From: JAAVFS01 sp964018905 | GTDB lineage: Bacteria > Bacteroidota > Bacteroidia > Bacteroidales > Muribaculaceae | Length of the DNA: 64,000 bases | NCBI GenBank assembly: GCA_964018905.1 | Contig: CAXHRO010000013.1 | Location: 17,279-81,278 of the forward strand | Direction: 5' to 3' | Shown here: positions 9,040 to 16,889 of the stretch, piece by piece | Numbering within the stretch: position 1 is the first letter of the stretch | How the letters are laid out: every line of letters starts with the position of its first letter | Made by a program: the position numbers and the translations under genes | The notes under the pieces: model-generated | What the model was told of the DNA's origin: nothing | Databases searched by the model: none | Seen by the model: only the letters and a program-made list of their open reading frames with translations

Positions 9040-9072
9040 CAAATATACGCATAAGTCGAGAGTAATGCCAAA
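9040..9072 (-). promoter_or_regulatory. parE operon promoter inside palindromic repeat
   Basis: On the minus strand a Bacteroidetes -7 box TATATTTG (9047-9040) is preceded, 21 bases upstream, by the -33 element TTTG (9072-9069). Transcription would start around 9033, just before the ATG at 9021. The whole promoter lies inside repeat unit 1 of the 74-bp palindromic element. Confidence 0.65.
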
Positions 9073-9207
9073 TTTATTTGCGCATTACCGAGCGGAAGTA
9101 TATAGGACGTAGTCAAATATACGCATAAGTCGAGAGTAATGCCAAATTTATTTGCGCATTACCGAGCGGAAGTATGTAGGACGTAGTCAGGTATACACAT
9201 AAATCTG
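9040..9207 (-). repeat. 74-bp promoter-bearing palindromic repeat, tandem array
   Basis: Two complete units (9040-9113 and 9114-9187), nearly identical, with a period of exactly 74 bases. A third, degraded start follows (9188-9207). Each unit centres on a stem GTAATGC/GCATTAC that encloses a second stem CAAAT/ATTTG. Flanks are ATAAGTCGAGAG on one side and CCGAGCGGAAGTAT on the other. A related unit lies at 59958-60032 in the same position relative to bcp. The array fills the gap between the parE start and the helicase gene end at 9219. Confidence 0.9.
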
Positions 9208-9218
9208 ATAAAGTGTGT

Positions 9219-10535
9219 TTAGATCCGTGTCACTCTTACACGGGTATTCTTGAGGCGGTGTGGCGCTACAGCCTTGACGACATCGCGGGCCTTTTCGCGT
9301 GGCACTGCGGCTATGGCCGAGTGATCGCCTACGATGATGCGTCCTACCTCGGTCGGTTCAAGCCCTCCTCGGTTGATGAGGTAGCCGGCGATGTCACCGC
9401 GAGAGATTTTTTCTCTTCTTCCGGCATTGAAGTACAATGTGGCTGTGTCGCTGTGAATAGGGTCATCGCTGTGCCCTGACGGTACGTATGACCTGTCAAA
9501 GGTGATACAGTCGGGGATGTTCTCACCCTCGGCTGTGATGACATAGATGGTACCGTGGGCATGTTGTCGCGCCGTGCGTCCGTTGCGGTGAGTCCAGGCC
9601 TCGGTACTTACGGGCATGTGGTAATGTATGACGGCGCCGATATCATCTATGTCGAGACCACGGGCTGCGAGATCAGTGGCCACAAGAACCGGTGTGGTGC
9701 CGTTGTCGAGGAGATCGAGAGCGAGTTGTCGCTCGCGTTGTTCAAGGCCTCCGTGATAAAGCCCGGCTGGGAAATTTTCCTTGATAAGTGCGTTGTAGAC
9801 ACGTTCGGCACTCTCGCGATGATTGACGAATATAATGACACGACGGTTGTCGACCGAGTGAAGCAGGTCGATTAGGGTGTCGAGTTTGTCGCGCACGGGG
9901 CTTTCTACCTGTACTATCTGCATGCGGTGGCGCGGTGCCGGTGTAGAGTCGGTGAAGTCGAGGGTCTCGAGCCGGTCGATCTTAAGGAAGTCGGGAAGCT
10001 GGCCGAGGCGTGTGGCACTTGTCAGCACGAGGTTCTTAAGAGCGGTGAGTCGGCGTGTGATACGAGACATCTCGTCGGCAAATCCGAGTTCGAGTGATTT
10101 GTCATACTCGTCAAGCACGAGCGTTGTGATGTCTGAGATGTCGAGTTGTCTTCTCTTGAGGTGGTCAAGCAGGCGTCCGGGGGTGGCTACGATAATATCA
10201 GGTGTTACCGATAGGGTGTTGATCTCATCGGCCATCGAGTGTCCGCCATAGAGCGGCGATACCTTCATGCCTGTGGCCAGCGGGCGTAATACGTCATAGA
10301 TCTGTAGTACGAGTTCGCGAGACGGAGCCAAGACAAGGGCCTTGACTTTGCCTGGCCTGTCATGTGGGGATACGCGTTGCAGCAGATACAAGGCAAAAGC
10401 GAGTGTCTTGCCCGAGCCTGTAGGCGCGAGTAGCAGTATGTTGTCTGCGCCGGTGACGGCCATGGCCTCCTGCATGGGGTTGATGCGTTCGATGCCGGTG
10501 GATGTGATTGCTGATTTTATATCTTTGAGTTTCAT
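9219..10535 (-). CDS. DEAD-box-type RNA helicase, DbpA-like
   Basis: A 438-residue ATP-dependent RNA helicase. N-terminal RecA domain: Q-motif region INPMQEAM, APTGSGKT (motif I), TPGRLLDHL (Ib), VLDEYDKS (motif II) and TSAT (III). C-terminal RecA domain: VATDLAARGLDI and HRNGRTAR (motif VI). Residues from about 365 form a DbpA-type RNA-binding domain (GGLEPTEVGRIIVGDHSAIAAVP), which in E. coli DbpA recognises 23S rRNA. A role in 50S ribosome assembly is therefore likely. Motif II reads DEYD rather than DEAD, and motif VI has RTAR rather than RTGR. It appears to be a single-gene transcript. Confidence 0.9.
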   Translation of the reverse strand: MKLKDIKSAITSTGIERINPMQEAMAVTGADNILLLAPTGSGKTLAFALYLLQRVSPHDRPGKVKALVLAPSRELVLQIYDVLRPLATGMKVSPLYGGHSMADEINTLSVTPDIIVATPGRLLDHLKRRQLDISDITTLVLDEYDKSLELGFADEMSRITRRLTALKNLVLTSATRLGQLPDFLKIDRLETLDFTDSTPAPRHRMQIVQVESPVRDKLDTLIDLLHSVDNRRVIIFVNHRESAERVYNALIKENFPAGLYHGGLEQRERQLALDLLDNGTTPVLVATDLAARGLDIDDIGAVIHYHMPVSTEAWTHRNGRTARQHAHGTIYVITAEGENIPDCITFDRSYVPSGHSDDPIHSDTATLYFNAGRREKISRGDIAGYLINRGGLEPTEVGRIIVGDHSAIAAVPREKARDVVKAVAPHRLKNTRVRVTRI

Positions 10536-10609
10536 TGTCGTTGAGTTGGAGCTGGTTCTTTATGATAATAACGTCAGACGGGGGTGTTTTAGCGTGTGAT
10601 GATATGAAC

Positions 10610-10645
10610 AAAGGCTACGCTTCATTGTCGTGAAACGTAGCCTTT
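10610..10645 (-). terminator. terminator after the beta-barrel gene
   Basis: A perfect 10-bp stem (AAAGGCTACG with CGTAGCCTTT) around a 16-base loop, 16 bases beyond the stop of the outer-membrane protein gene. The stem itself ends in TTT on the minus strand. It likely separates that gene from the helicase gene. Confidence 0.7.
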
Positions 10646-10661
10646 GGAATGCTGGGACAGA

Positions 10662-13589
10662 TCAGCGGGGACCACCGGGACCTCGGCCGCCACCCGGAGG
10701 TGGGCCACCGGGGCCGCCTCCCCATCGGCGGGCGTTGCGGTTGGTGGGTTCGTTGCCTTTGCCGAATGTGTTGAACTTGTAGGTGAACGATAGCATGAAG
10801 TAGCGTGTCAATGTGTTGTACTCGATATCGTCGATATAGTTGGCGGTTACCGAGCGTTGTATCTGCTGCTTCTGCTGTAGTAGGTCATAGACCTTGAGTT
10901 GTAGTGTGGCCTGTTTGCTACGCAGGAACTGATAGCTTATCGATGCGTTCCACATCCATGTGTTGGTGTCGTAGCCGTTGGCGTAGCCCTTGGTCCCGTT
11001 GAAGTTTAGCTCGCTGTCGAGAATGATGTCTATGGGGGTGTAATAGTAGGCGTTGAACCCTACGCCATAGTTGTGGACGAGCAGGTTGCTGTTGTTTGTG
11101 GCGGGCAGGGTGTTGAAAGTTTTCTGCAGACGGTAGTTGGGGCGTAGCTCGAGTGATATGTTGTCTGGCCGCCATGCGATGCCCATCATATCGGCAAACA
11201 TCACCGTACGGCTGGTGTTGCGTAGGTCGTTGTTGAATCCGACGGTCTGGTTGTAGTTGATGAACATGTGGTTGTTGAATGTGAACGCTTTGTTGCGGAA
11301 TGGGGTCGAGAACATGTTCATGACGCGTGCGCTCCATACTCCGTTGACATTCTCGTAGGTGGTGAACTGGCCGCCTGTGGAGGTGTCGTATTTGGTTTTC
11401 GATACGATGCTGTTCTGCGCGAAGTTGATGAATGCCATGGCCATGATTGACTGCTGGCGTTCCTGGTTGAAGTTCTGATATCGTAGCTGGATGTTATGTG
11501 TGAACGTAGGCAACAGGTCGGGATTACCCTGGATCACTCGTAGAGGGTCACTCTCGTCGGCTACCGGCTGCAACTGGGCCATCGAGGGCTGGGATGACCG
11601 TCCGCGATAGTTGGCGTTGAATGACGATACCTTACTTATCTTGTAGCGGAAACGCATGAACGGGGCGTAGTTCCATACCCAGCGTTCGGGTATGTTCTTG
11701 TCGGAGTTGATGAGGTTGCGGCTGCGTGACATTGACGGTACGGCCGAGACGCCCCCCTCGAAGTTGATTGTCTTGGTGACTTTCTTGTAACCCACACGTA
11801 TGTCCTGAGAGAAGAAGTCGTTGCGGAACCTGTTGCTGAGACCCTGATCCATAGGCACTCCAAGATAGTTGCTGGTGTAGACCGGTATGCCGGGTGCCGG
11901 CACGTTATCATACTCGCGGTATCCTATGAACTCAAGGGAGGCGGGTATGTCATCGGGATTGTCTGTGCTTACCTTGTATACCAGCTTGTCGGCATTGTTC
12001 CAGCGGTACTGTGCATTGTAGGCCACGGTGATAAAATTACCGTTGGCCACGTTACCCAGCGGCTCGGTCCATGATAGTCGGCCTGATGCCGAGTTGCTCC
12101 ATGTATGGTTGTCGGCATACATGTTGTAGATGTCGAATGTGTCATCGAATGTGTCACCGTAGGTATCGAGAAGCTCGTCATCATCCATGGCGGCCTGTAG
12201 TATGCGATACCAGTTGAAGGAGTAGCTATAGGATTTCTCGCGTACATTGGACATGTTGTAGCGTCCGAATATCGAGAACGAACGTCCGCGGTGACTCTTG
12301 AAGTTGTGGTTGTAGATTGTCATGAAGCCGGCCTCGTAGCTCTTGCCGTCGGACGAACCGAGGTTAAGGCTGGTGGTTGTGTTCTGGTTTGGGCGTGTCA
12401 CCGAGAACTCGTCACTCTCTGAGTCATTGAGGTTTACCGACATATTGGGACGTAGGTCGAGGGTGTTGAACGAGTCGGGTTTCCATTGTATGCGGAAGTC
12501 GGCGCGTATGTTGTGGCCTTTGTCGGTGGCCAGGGAATTGGAGTTGGAGAAGTAGTCGTCGGTGTTGAGGAGGTATTCGCGGCTCTGGCGTTTGCGGGTA
12601 TCACGATCGGTGTGCGAGTACATTACGTCACCGCCCACACGGAATATCTCTTTGTTCCCGACATTGAAGTTGATTCCGAATGACTGGGAATTGTTTATGC
12701 CCTGGTCTCCACCGAAACGTCTGAAACGGTTGCCGTTGCCGTCGGTGAATCCCAGATCGTTGGTGTTGTTGGCCGATCCTATGAATGTGATCTGATTGTC
12801 GTTCCAGAAGCGGTTGATGTTGAATGTGGCCTGGTAGCGGTCGTCGGTGCCGTAACCGGCCTCGACAGTGCCGAACCATCCGTTTTTCATGCCTGGCTTG
12901 ACGGTGAGGTTGATGACAGTCTCCTCCTCTCCGTCATCGACACCGGTGAGACGTGCCAGATCACTCTTGCGGTCGACTACTTGTAGCTTGTCGACCATGT
13001 TTACAGGGAGGTTCTTGGATGCAACCTTGGGGTCATCGCTGAAAAATTCCTTGCCGTCGATGAGTATCTTGGTGACACTCTTGCCGTTGGCTGTTATCTT
13101 TCCGTCTGTGTCGACTTCGACGCCGGGAAGACGTTTGAGCAGATCTTCGACGACAGCATTGGGCTGGGTCTTGTATGAGTCGGCGTTGAATTCCACAGTG
13201 TCTTCCATCACTTTGATGGGGGTCTTGATTGCTGTCACGACCGCTTCCTGGAGTTTGATCGAGGAGTCGGTCATTCGCAGAGTGTCGGCGGTGACGTTAC
13301 TGTTGCCGATCTTGACATCGACATATCCTTTGTTGTATCCGAGATAGGTTGCCTCGACAATGTAGCTGCCTCGTCTGATGCCGGAGATGGTGTATTGTCC
13401 GTTGACATTGGCTATGGCTCCCTTTACAAAGGTGCTGTCGCCGGCGGCGAGTAGTCTGACTGTGGCGTCAGACATAGGGTCGCCTGTGGAATGGTCGATT
13501 ATGACGCCCTTGATGTCGGCGGCTATGGCGGCCGACGCTATGGCCGCCATCAGTAGTGATGAAATTGTACGGTTGGAATTGAAGCGCAT
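10662..13589 (-). CDS. TonB-receptor-like outer-membrane beta-barrel protein
   Basis: A 975-residue outer-membrane protein. It has a signal peptide (residues 1-23), then a carboxypeptidase-regulatory-like domain (about 25-105, with GVIIDHSTGDPMSDATVRL). A TonB plug-like domain follows (about 125-225, with VVEDLLKRLPGVEVDTDGKI and SVTKILIDGKEFF), and then a long barrel of the OMP_b-brl_3 type. The last strands (RYFMLSFTYKFN) are followed by a Gly/Pro/Arg-rich tail of about 30 residues. Its substrate is unknown. No SusD-like gene is adjacent, so this is not a classical SusCD polysaccharide pair. No TAnnTTTG box is evident just upstream. Confidence 0.88.
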   Translation of the reverse strand: MRFNSNRTISSLLMAAIASAAIAADIKGVIIDHSTGDPMSDATVRLLAAGDSTFVKGAIANVNGQYTISGIRRGSYIVEATYLGYNKGYVDVKIGNSNVTADTLRMTDSSIKLQEAVVTAIKTPIKVMEDTVEFNADSYKTQPNAVVEDLLKRLPGVEVDTDGKITANGKSVTKILIDGKEFFSDDPKVASKNLPVNMVDKLQVVDRKSDLARLTGVDDGEEETVINLTVKPGMKNGWFGTVEAGYGTDDRYQATFNINRFWNDNQITFIGSANNTNDLGFTDGNGNRFRRFGGDQGINNSQSFGINFNVGNKEIFRVGGDVMYSHTDRDTRKRQSREYLLNTDDYFSNSNSLATDKGHNIRADFRIQWKPDSFNTLDLRPNMSVNLNDSESDEFSVTRPNQNTTTSLNLGSSDGKSYEAGFMTIYNHNFKSHRGRSFSIFGRYNMSNVREKSYSYSFNWYRILQAAMDDDELLDTYGDTFDDTFDIYNMYADNHTWSNSASGRLSWTEPLGNVANGNFITVAYNAQYRWNNADKLVYKVSTDNPDDIPASLEFIGYREYDNVPAPGIPVYTSNYLGVPMDQGLSNRFRNDFFSQDIRVGYKKVTKTINFEGGVSAVPSMSRSRNLINSDKNIPERWVWNYAPFMRFRYKISKVSSFNANYRGRSSQPSMAQLQPVADESDPLRVIQGNPDLLPTFTHNIQLRYQNFNQERQQSIMAMAFINFAQNSIVSKTKYDTSTGGQFTTYENVNGVWSARVMNMFSTPFRNKAFTFNNHMFINYNQTVGFNNDLRNTSRTVMFADMMGIAWRPDNISLELRPNYRLQKTFNTLPATNNSNLLVHNYGVGFNAYYYTPIDIILDSELNFNGTKGYANGYDTNTWMWNASISYQFLRSKQATLQLKVYDLLQQKQQIQRSVTANYIDDIEYNTLTRYFMLSFTYKFNTFGKGNEPTNRNARRWGGGPGGPPPGGGRGPGGPR

Positions 13590-14014
13590 GTTTTGTTGCG
13601 TTGTTTTATATTTTAACTAAAATAGTCATCAATAATCATCAGTGTTATTAAAAAGCTGACATGTTTAAAGACTCCTGCCGGTGTATACGGTTTAATGTGT
13701 TATGATATTTTAATATTTGTGAGCATAATTTTGCATCGTTGAACCGGCATGTGACTCACCTGCCTATGTTAATGTCTTCGGGCGGCTCAGCGGTGTACAC
13801 ATCTATATCAGACCCTGTTCCACAGCGTTAACAAATATTGTGGAACGTGATCTTAGACAGTCTCTTAGAATAAGCTTTGAAGAGATAAAGCATATTGAAA
13901 TGCACTCCTGATAGAGTGTCGGAACGCGCTAATCGGTAAGCCTTTGCAATGACAACAACTATTGGATTAATGCCGCTTGTGATACCTGAGTATTTACACC
14001 GACGCACTATATTG
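13590..14014. other. gene-free gap with one strong hairpin
   Basis: No coding frame or tRNA is visible. A plus-strand -7-like box TAATTTTG sits at 13726-13733, without a convincing -33 element. A perfect 8-bp inverted repeat lies at 13817-13846. The gap separates two minus-strand genes. Confidence 0.5.
13817..13846. repeat. hairpin sharing the core of repeats A and B
   Basis: GTTCCACA (13817-13824) and TGTGGAAC (13839-13846) form a perfect stem around a 14-base loop. Read on the minus strand, the loop contains ATATTTGTTAACGC, the same word found at about 3589-3602 and 50950-50963 in repeats A and B. Confidence 0.6.
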
Positions 14015-14527
14015 TCAGATGAGCCGTTCGAAGGCGATGCGGTCGCCTTTCGGACCGTAACTTACGATGCCGCAACGCTCAAAACCGTTGGCGTGCAACA
14101 GGCTTAACATTCGGTCGTTGTCGTGGTTGGTGTCTATTCTCATGGATCTGAATCCCTGGCGTGCAGCCACATCACATGTGATGTCAAGAAAGCGGGTCGC
14201 CATGCCTCGACCCTGCATGTCGGGAGCTACGGCAAATCGGTGGACGGTGACGTAGGGTGAGTCTTCGGTGAGCCAGTCGCCGTCGGTGATGTTGTCGTAA
14301 GCGGGTTCGCCGGTTGATACTACCGCACCGTAAGCCGCGATTGTGTCACCGTCAAGGAGTACGCGGGCTGTGCCATGGTCGATGTCTTCGATAATGTGTG
14401 TGACCGACGGGTAGTTCTCGTCCCATTGCCGTTTTCCTTCCATGAGCATGCGCTCTACTGCAGCATTGATGATCGACATGATGCGTGGTACGTCAACGAG
14501 GCGTGCGTTTCTGTAGCTGTGATTCAT
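14015..14527 (-). CDS. GNAT family N-acetyltransferase
   Basis: A protein of about 170 residues with the GNAT fold. VHRFAVAPDMQGRGMATRFL is the acetyl-CoA pyrophosphate-binding motif A (Q/R-x-x-G-x-G/A), and LLHANGFERCGIV is the usual C-terminal block. It acetylates an unknown amine substrate. The ORF is open from 14611, but a TATCTTTG promoter box at 14557-14550 lies inside that extension, so the ATG at 14527 (MNHSYRNARL) is the start. It stands alone, divergent from greA. Confidence 0.88.
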   Translation of the reverse strand: MNHSYRNARLVDVPRIMSIINAAVERMLMEGKRQWDENYPSVTHIIEDIDHGTARVLLDGDTIAAYGAVVSTGEPAYDNITDGDWLTEDSPYVTVHRFAVAPDMQGRGMATRFLDITCDVAARQGFRSMRIDTNHDNDRMLSLLHANGFERCGIVSYGPKGDRIAFERLI

Positions 14528-14549
14528 ATAACGAAAGTGAATTTGCCTC

Positions 14550-14557
14550 CAAAGATA
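14550..14557 (-). promoter_or_regulatory. -7 box of the GNAT gene
   Basis: TATCTTTG on the minus strand, 22 bases upstream of the ATG at 14527. It matches the Bacteroidetes TAnnTTTG consensus and decides the start choice. Confidence 0.6.
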
Positions 14558-14658
14558 CAAAAACATCCGGTATTGGGGGGTGAACAACATATAGGTATTA
14601 TTGAACGACACCGTAACCGTAGGTTGCGCCGCTCCCTCCGTAAATTTTTCAGGTGAAA

Positions 14659-14690
14659 TTTGGAAATTGCCTATATAGGTTTTATCTTTG
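14659..14690 (+). promoter_or_regulatory. greA operon promoter
   Basis: The -33 element TTTG at 14659-14662 and the -7 box TATCTTTG at 14683-14690 are separated by 20 bases, the standard Bacteroidetes layout. The leader before the greA ATG is about 90 bases. Confidence 0.7.
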
Positions 14691-14789
14691 CATTGGAAAT
14701 ATCTGTATGATTCAGGGCCTCGCCGTCAGCTTCAAGGATGGTCGGGCACTTTATTTTTATGTATAACTTAAAAAAAAACACATAGAACT

Positions 14790-15260
14790 ATGGCTATAAC
14801 CTTCATGACCAAGGATGGTTACAGAAAGAAAATGGAAGAAATCGCTTATCTTGAAAATGTTAAGCGTCCCGAGATATCACGTGCTATCGCTGAGGCCCGC
14901 GACAAGGGTGACCTGAGTGAGAACGCCGAGTATGATGCTGCAAAAGAGGCACAGGGCATGCTCGAAATGAAAATTGCCCAGCTTAAGGATCTTGTGGCCA
15001 ACGCGCGTATTATCGATGAGAGCAAGCTCAATACCGATGAGATACAGATAATGAACCGTGTCAAGATCAAGAATCTGGCTAACAATATGGTTGTCGAGTA
15101 TACGATAGTGACCGACAGCGAAGCCAATCTCAAGGAGAAGAAGATCGCTGCTTCCACTCCGATCGCACAGGGCCTGCTTGGTCACAAGACGGGTGATATA
15201 GTGGAGATCCGTGTGCCTCAGGGTCTGATGAAATTTGAGGTTATTGAAATCGGATTCTAA
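14790..15260 (+). CDS. greA: transcription elongation factor GreA
   Basis: A 156-residue protein that enters the RNA polymerase secondary channel and stimulates cleavage of backtracked RNA. The N-terminal coiled coil carries the acidic tip (DKGDLSENAEYDAAKEAQ), which matches GreA. The C-terminal FKBP-like domain ends with TPIAQGLLGHKTGDIVEIRVP. Length and start (MAITFMTKDGYRKKMEE) are typical. It is followed 13 bases later by a HIT-family gene and then a lipoprotein gene, likely on one transcript. Confidence 0.96.
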   Translation: MAITFMTKDGYRKKMEEIAYLENVKRPEISRAIAEARDKGDLSENAEYDAAKEAQGMLEMKIAQLKDLVANARIIDESKLNTDEIQIMNRVKIKNLANNMVVEYTIVTDSEANLKEKKIAASTPIAQGLLGHKTGDIVEIRVPQGLMKFEVIEIGF

Positions 15261-15273
15261 ATGTATTGAAGTC

Positions 15274-15666
15274 ATGGCAACACTGTTTTCGCGTATAGCT
15301 GCCGGTGAGATTCCGAGCTATAAGGTCGCCGAGGATGACCGTTTCTTTGCTTTTCTTGATATCAATCCTGTCCAGCCGGGTCATACTCTTGTGATTCCGC
15401 GCCGTGAGATCGACAATATCTTTGACCTTAGCCAGGACGAGTATGCCGATCTGCAGCGCTTCGCATGGCGTGTGGCACAGGCGGTCAAGGCTTCGGTGCC
15501 TTGCCGCAAGGTGGGTGTTGCGGTCATTGGTCTTGAAGTTCCTCATGCCCATATTCATCTTATTCCCATCACCAATGAAGGTGACATGGATTTCGGGAAC
15601 AAGAAGACTCTGCCGGCCGAAGAGATGGAGAGACTTGCCGCCGAGATTGCCCGTAATTTCAAATGA
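15274..15666 (+). CDS. HIT family nucleotide-binding protein
   Basis: A 130-residue cytoplasmic HIT protein of the HINT-like branch, which hydrolyses nucleoside phosphoramidates or related adenylated nucleotides. The motif VPHAHIHLIPI carries the catalytic His triad, and DINPVQPGHTLVIPR is the conserved N-terminal block. The ORF is open from 15235 inside greA, but the start at 15274 (MATLFSRIAAGEIPSYK) matches the family. Its stop overlaps the ATG of the next gene (ATGA). Confidence 0.93.
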   Translation: MATLFSRIAAGEIPSYKVAEDDRFFAFLDINPVQPGHTLVIPRREIDNIFDLSQDEYADLQRFAWRVAQAVKASVPCRKVGVAVIGLEVPHAHIHLIPITNEGDMDFGNKKTLPAEEMERLAAEIARNFK

Positions 15667-16763
15667 ATCATAATTACACCATGAAACTTTATCATTATCT
15701 TATGGCAGGTATGGCTGTGGTCGCCGCTACGGCATGCAACCATACCGACAACTGGAGTGTAGGTGGTACGATAACCGGTGCCGAAGGCAGACTGCTTACA
15801 TTGGAACGTTCTTACAACGGCATGTGGACTGTACTTGACTCGGTGCGACTTGACAGTAAGGGTGACTATAAGTTCACATCGGCTCCGTTCGGCTATCCCG
15901 ACATATACAGAGTCTCTCTTGACGGCAAGACATCGGCATATTTCCCTGTCGACAGTCTTGACAATGTCACACTCAGCGGTGACGCGGCCACATTGGCTAC
16001 CGATTACCGGCTTGCCGGAACGACCAATGCCGAGATGTTGCAGGCTATCAACGGTATGATAAATAAAAAGATCGCATCAGTTGGCCGTGATGCGGCTGTA
16101 AAAGATTCATTGCTCAAGCGTGAGCTCTCGGGTATGGTTCTCGGAGACATGAGCAGTATCGTATCTTATTACATCATCAACAAGGAGATAGGAGGGAAAC
16201 GCATATTCGATCCTACCGACAAAGCCGATCTTCGTGTTATCGGGGCCGTGGTCAATGCTTTCTCGGCGCTACGTCCCAATGATCCGCGCACGCGTTTCAT
16301 GGAGATGCAGTATATAGCTCGGCGCCGTGCACTCAACCCGGTGGCTACACAGGTGACTGCTACCGAGATAGGATTCCCTGATATTAAGTTGCGTGACGCT
16401 CTCAACAATGAGCGTGCGCTGTCCGAACTTGTGGGTAACGGTAAACCTGTGATCATTAATTTCATAGCATATGCCGCTGAGAATTCGCCTGCGGTTAATC
16501 TTGCCCTGGCCAATATTTATAACGCAGGTGGAGTTGAGATCTACCAGGTGTCGATTGACAGTGACGAGTATCTGTGGCGCGAGGCTGCCCGTAATCTGCC
16601 ATGGGTAGCTGTGTTCAATTCGCCCCGTGACGGAGATCGGGTGCTTATCAATTATAATGTTGGCGCCGTGCCAATGTCGTTTATAATAGATCGCAACGGT
16701 ATGTTGCAGGAGCGTATCGATGATATCTCCAAGCTCCAGGATCTTGTAAATAAATATAAGTAA
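15663..16763 (+). CDS. DUF4369/thioredoxin-fold lipoprotein lacking CxxC
   Basis: A 366-residue probable lipoprotein. A hydrophobic signal ends at VVAATAC, where Cys would be lipidated. Residues about 30-130 resemble DUF4369, the N-terminal domain of many Bacteroidetes TlpA-like proteins. The C-terminal part (about 235-366) has the thioredoxin-like/AhpC-TSA pattern (GKPVIINFIA, then VGAVPMSFIIDRNG with the cis-Pro). The active-site WCxxC position instead reads YAAENSPA, so thiol-disulfide exchange is not expected. ATG at 15663 is used; M7 at 15681 is an alternative. Confidence 0.82.
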   Translation: MNHNYTMKLYHYLMAGMAVVAATACNHTDNWSVGGTITGAEGRLLTLERSYNGMWTVLDSVRLDSKGDYKFTSAPFGYPDIYRVSLDGKTSAYFPVDSLDNVTLSGDAATLATDYRLAGTTNAEMLQAINGMINKKIASVGRDAAVKDSLLKRELSGMVLGDMSSIVSYYIINKEIGGKRIFDPTDKADLRVIGAVVNAFSALRPNDPRTRFMEMQYIARRRALNPVATQVTATEIGFPDIKLRDALNNERALSELVGNGKPVIINFIAYAAENSPAVNLALANIYNAGGVEIYQVSIDSDEYLWREAARNLPWVAVFNSPRDGDRVLINYNVGAVPMSFIIDRNGMLQERIDDISKLQDLVNKYK

Positions 16764-16820
16764 TTGACAGCTGACGGGTAGCTCCGGTGCCGGCTATTTT
16801 CGTTATCCCTATTATAATGC

Positions 16821-16862
16821 CGCAAGGCGGCGACATCGCTCAAAGGATGTCGCCGCCTTGCG
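16821..16862. terminator. bidirectional terminator
   Basis: A perfect 17-bp stem (CGCAAGGCGGCGACATC and its complement) around an 8-base loop. It lies between the converging thioredoxin-fold and CNNM/CorC genes and likely serves both. A run of Gs, not Ts, follows on the plus strand. Confidence 0.8.
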
Positions 16863-16889
16863 TTATTCGGGGGGGGAGCGTACGGCAGG

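Noticed and set aside
9040..9207. Possible CRISPR array
   Set aside because: Units are 74 bp, adjacent without spacers, and only two to three in number.
13817..13846. parS centromere site
   Set aside because: The arms resemble parS half-sites, but the 14-base separation breaks the 16-base palindrome that ParB binds, and no parAB genes are near.
16865..16872. Short G-run before the CNNM gene end as an artefact like that at 63.9 kb
   Set aside because: It is only eight bases long and continues into normal coding sequence.
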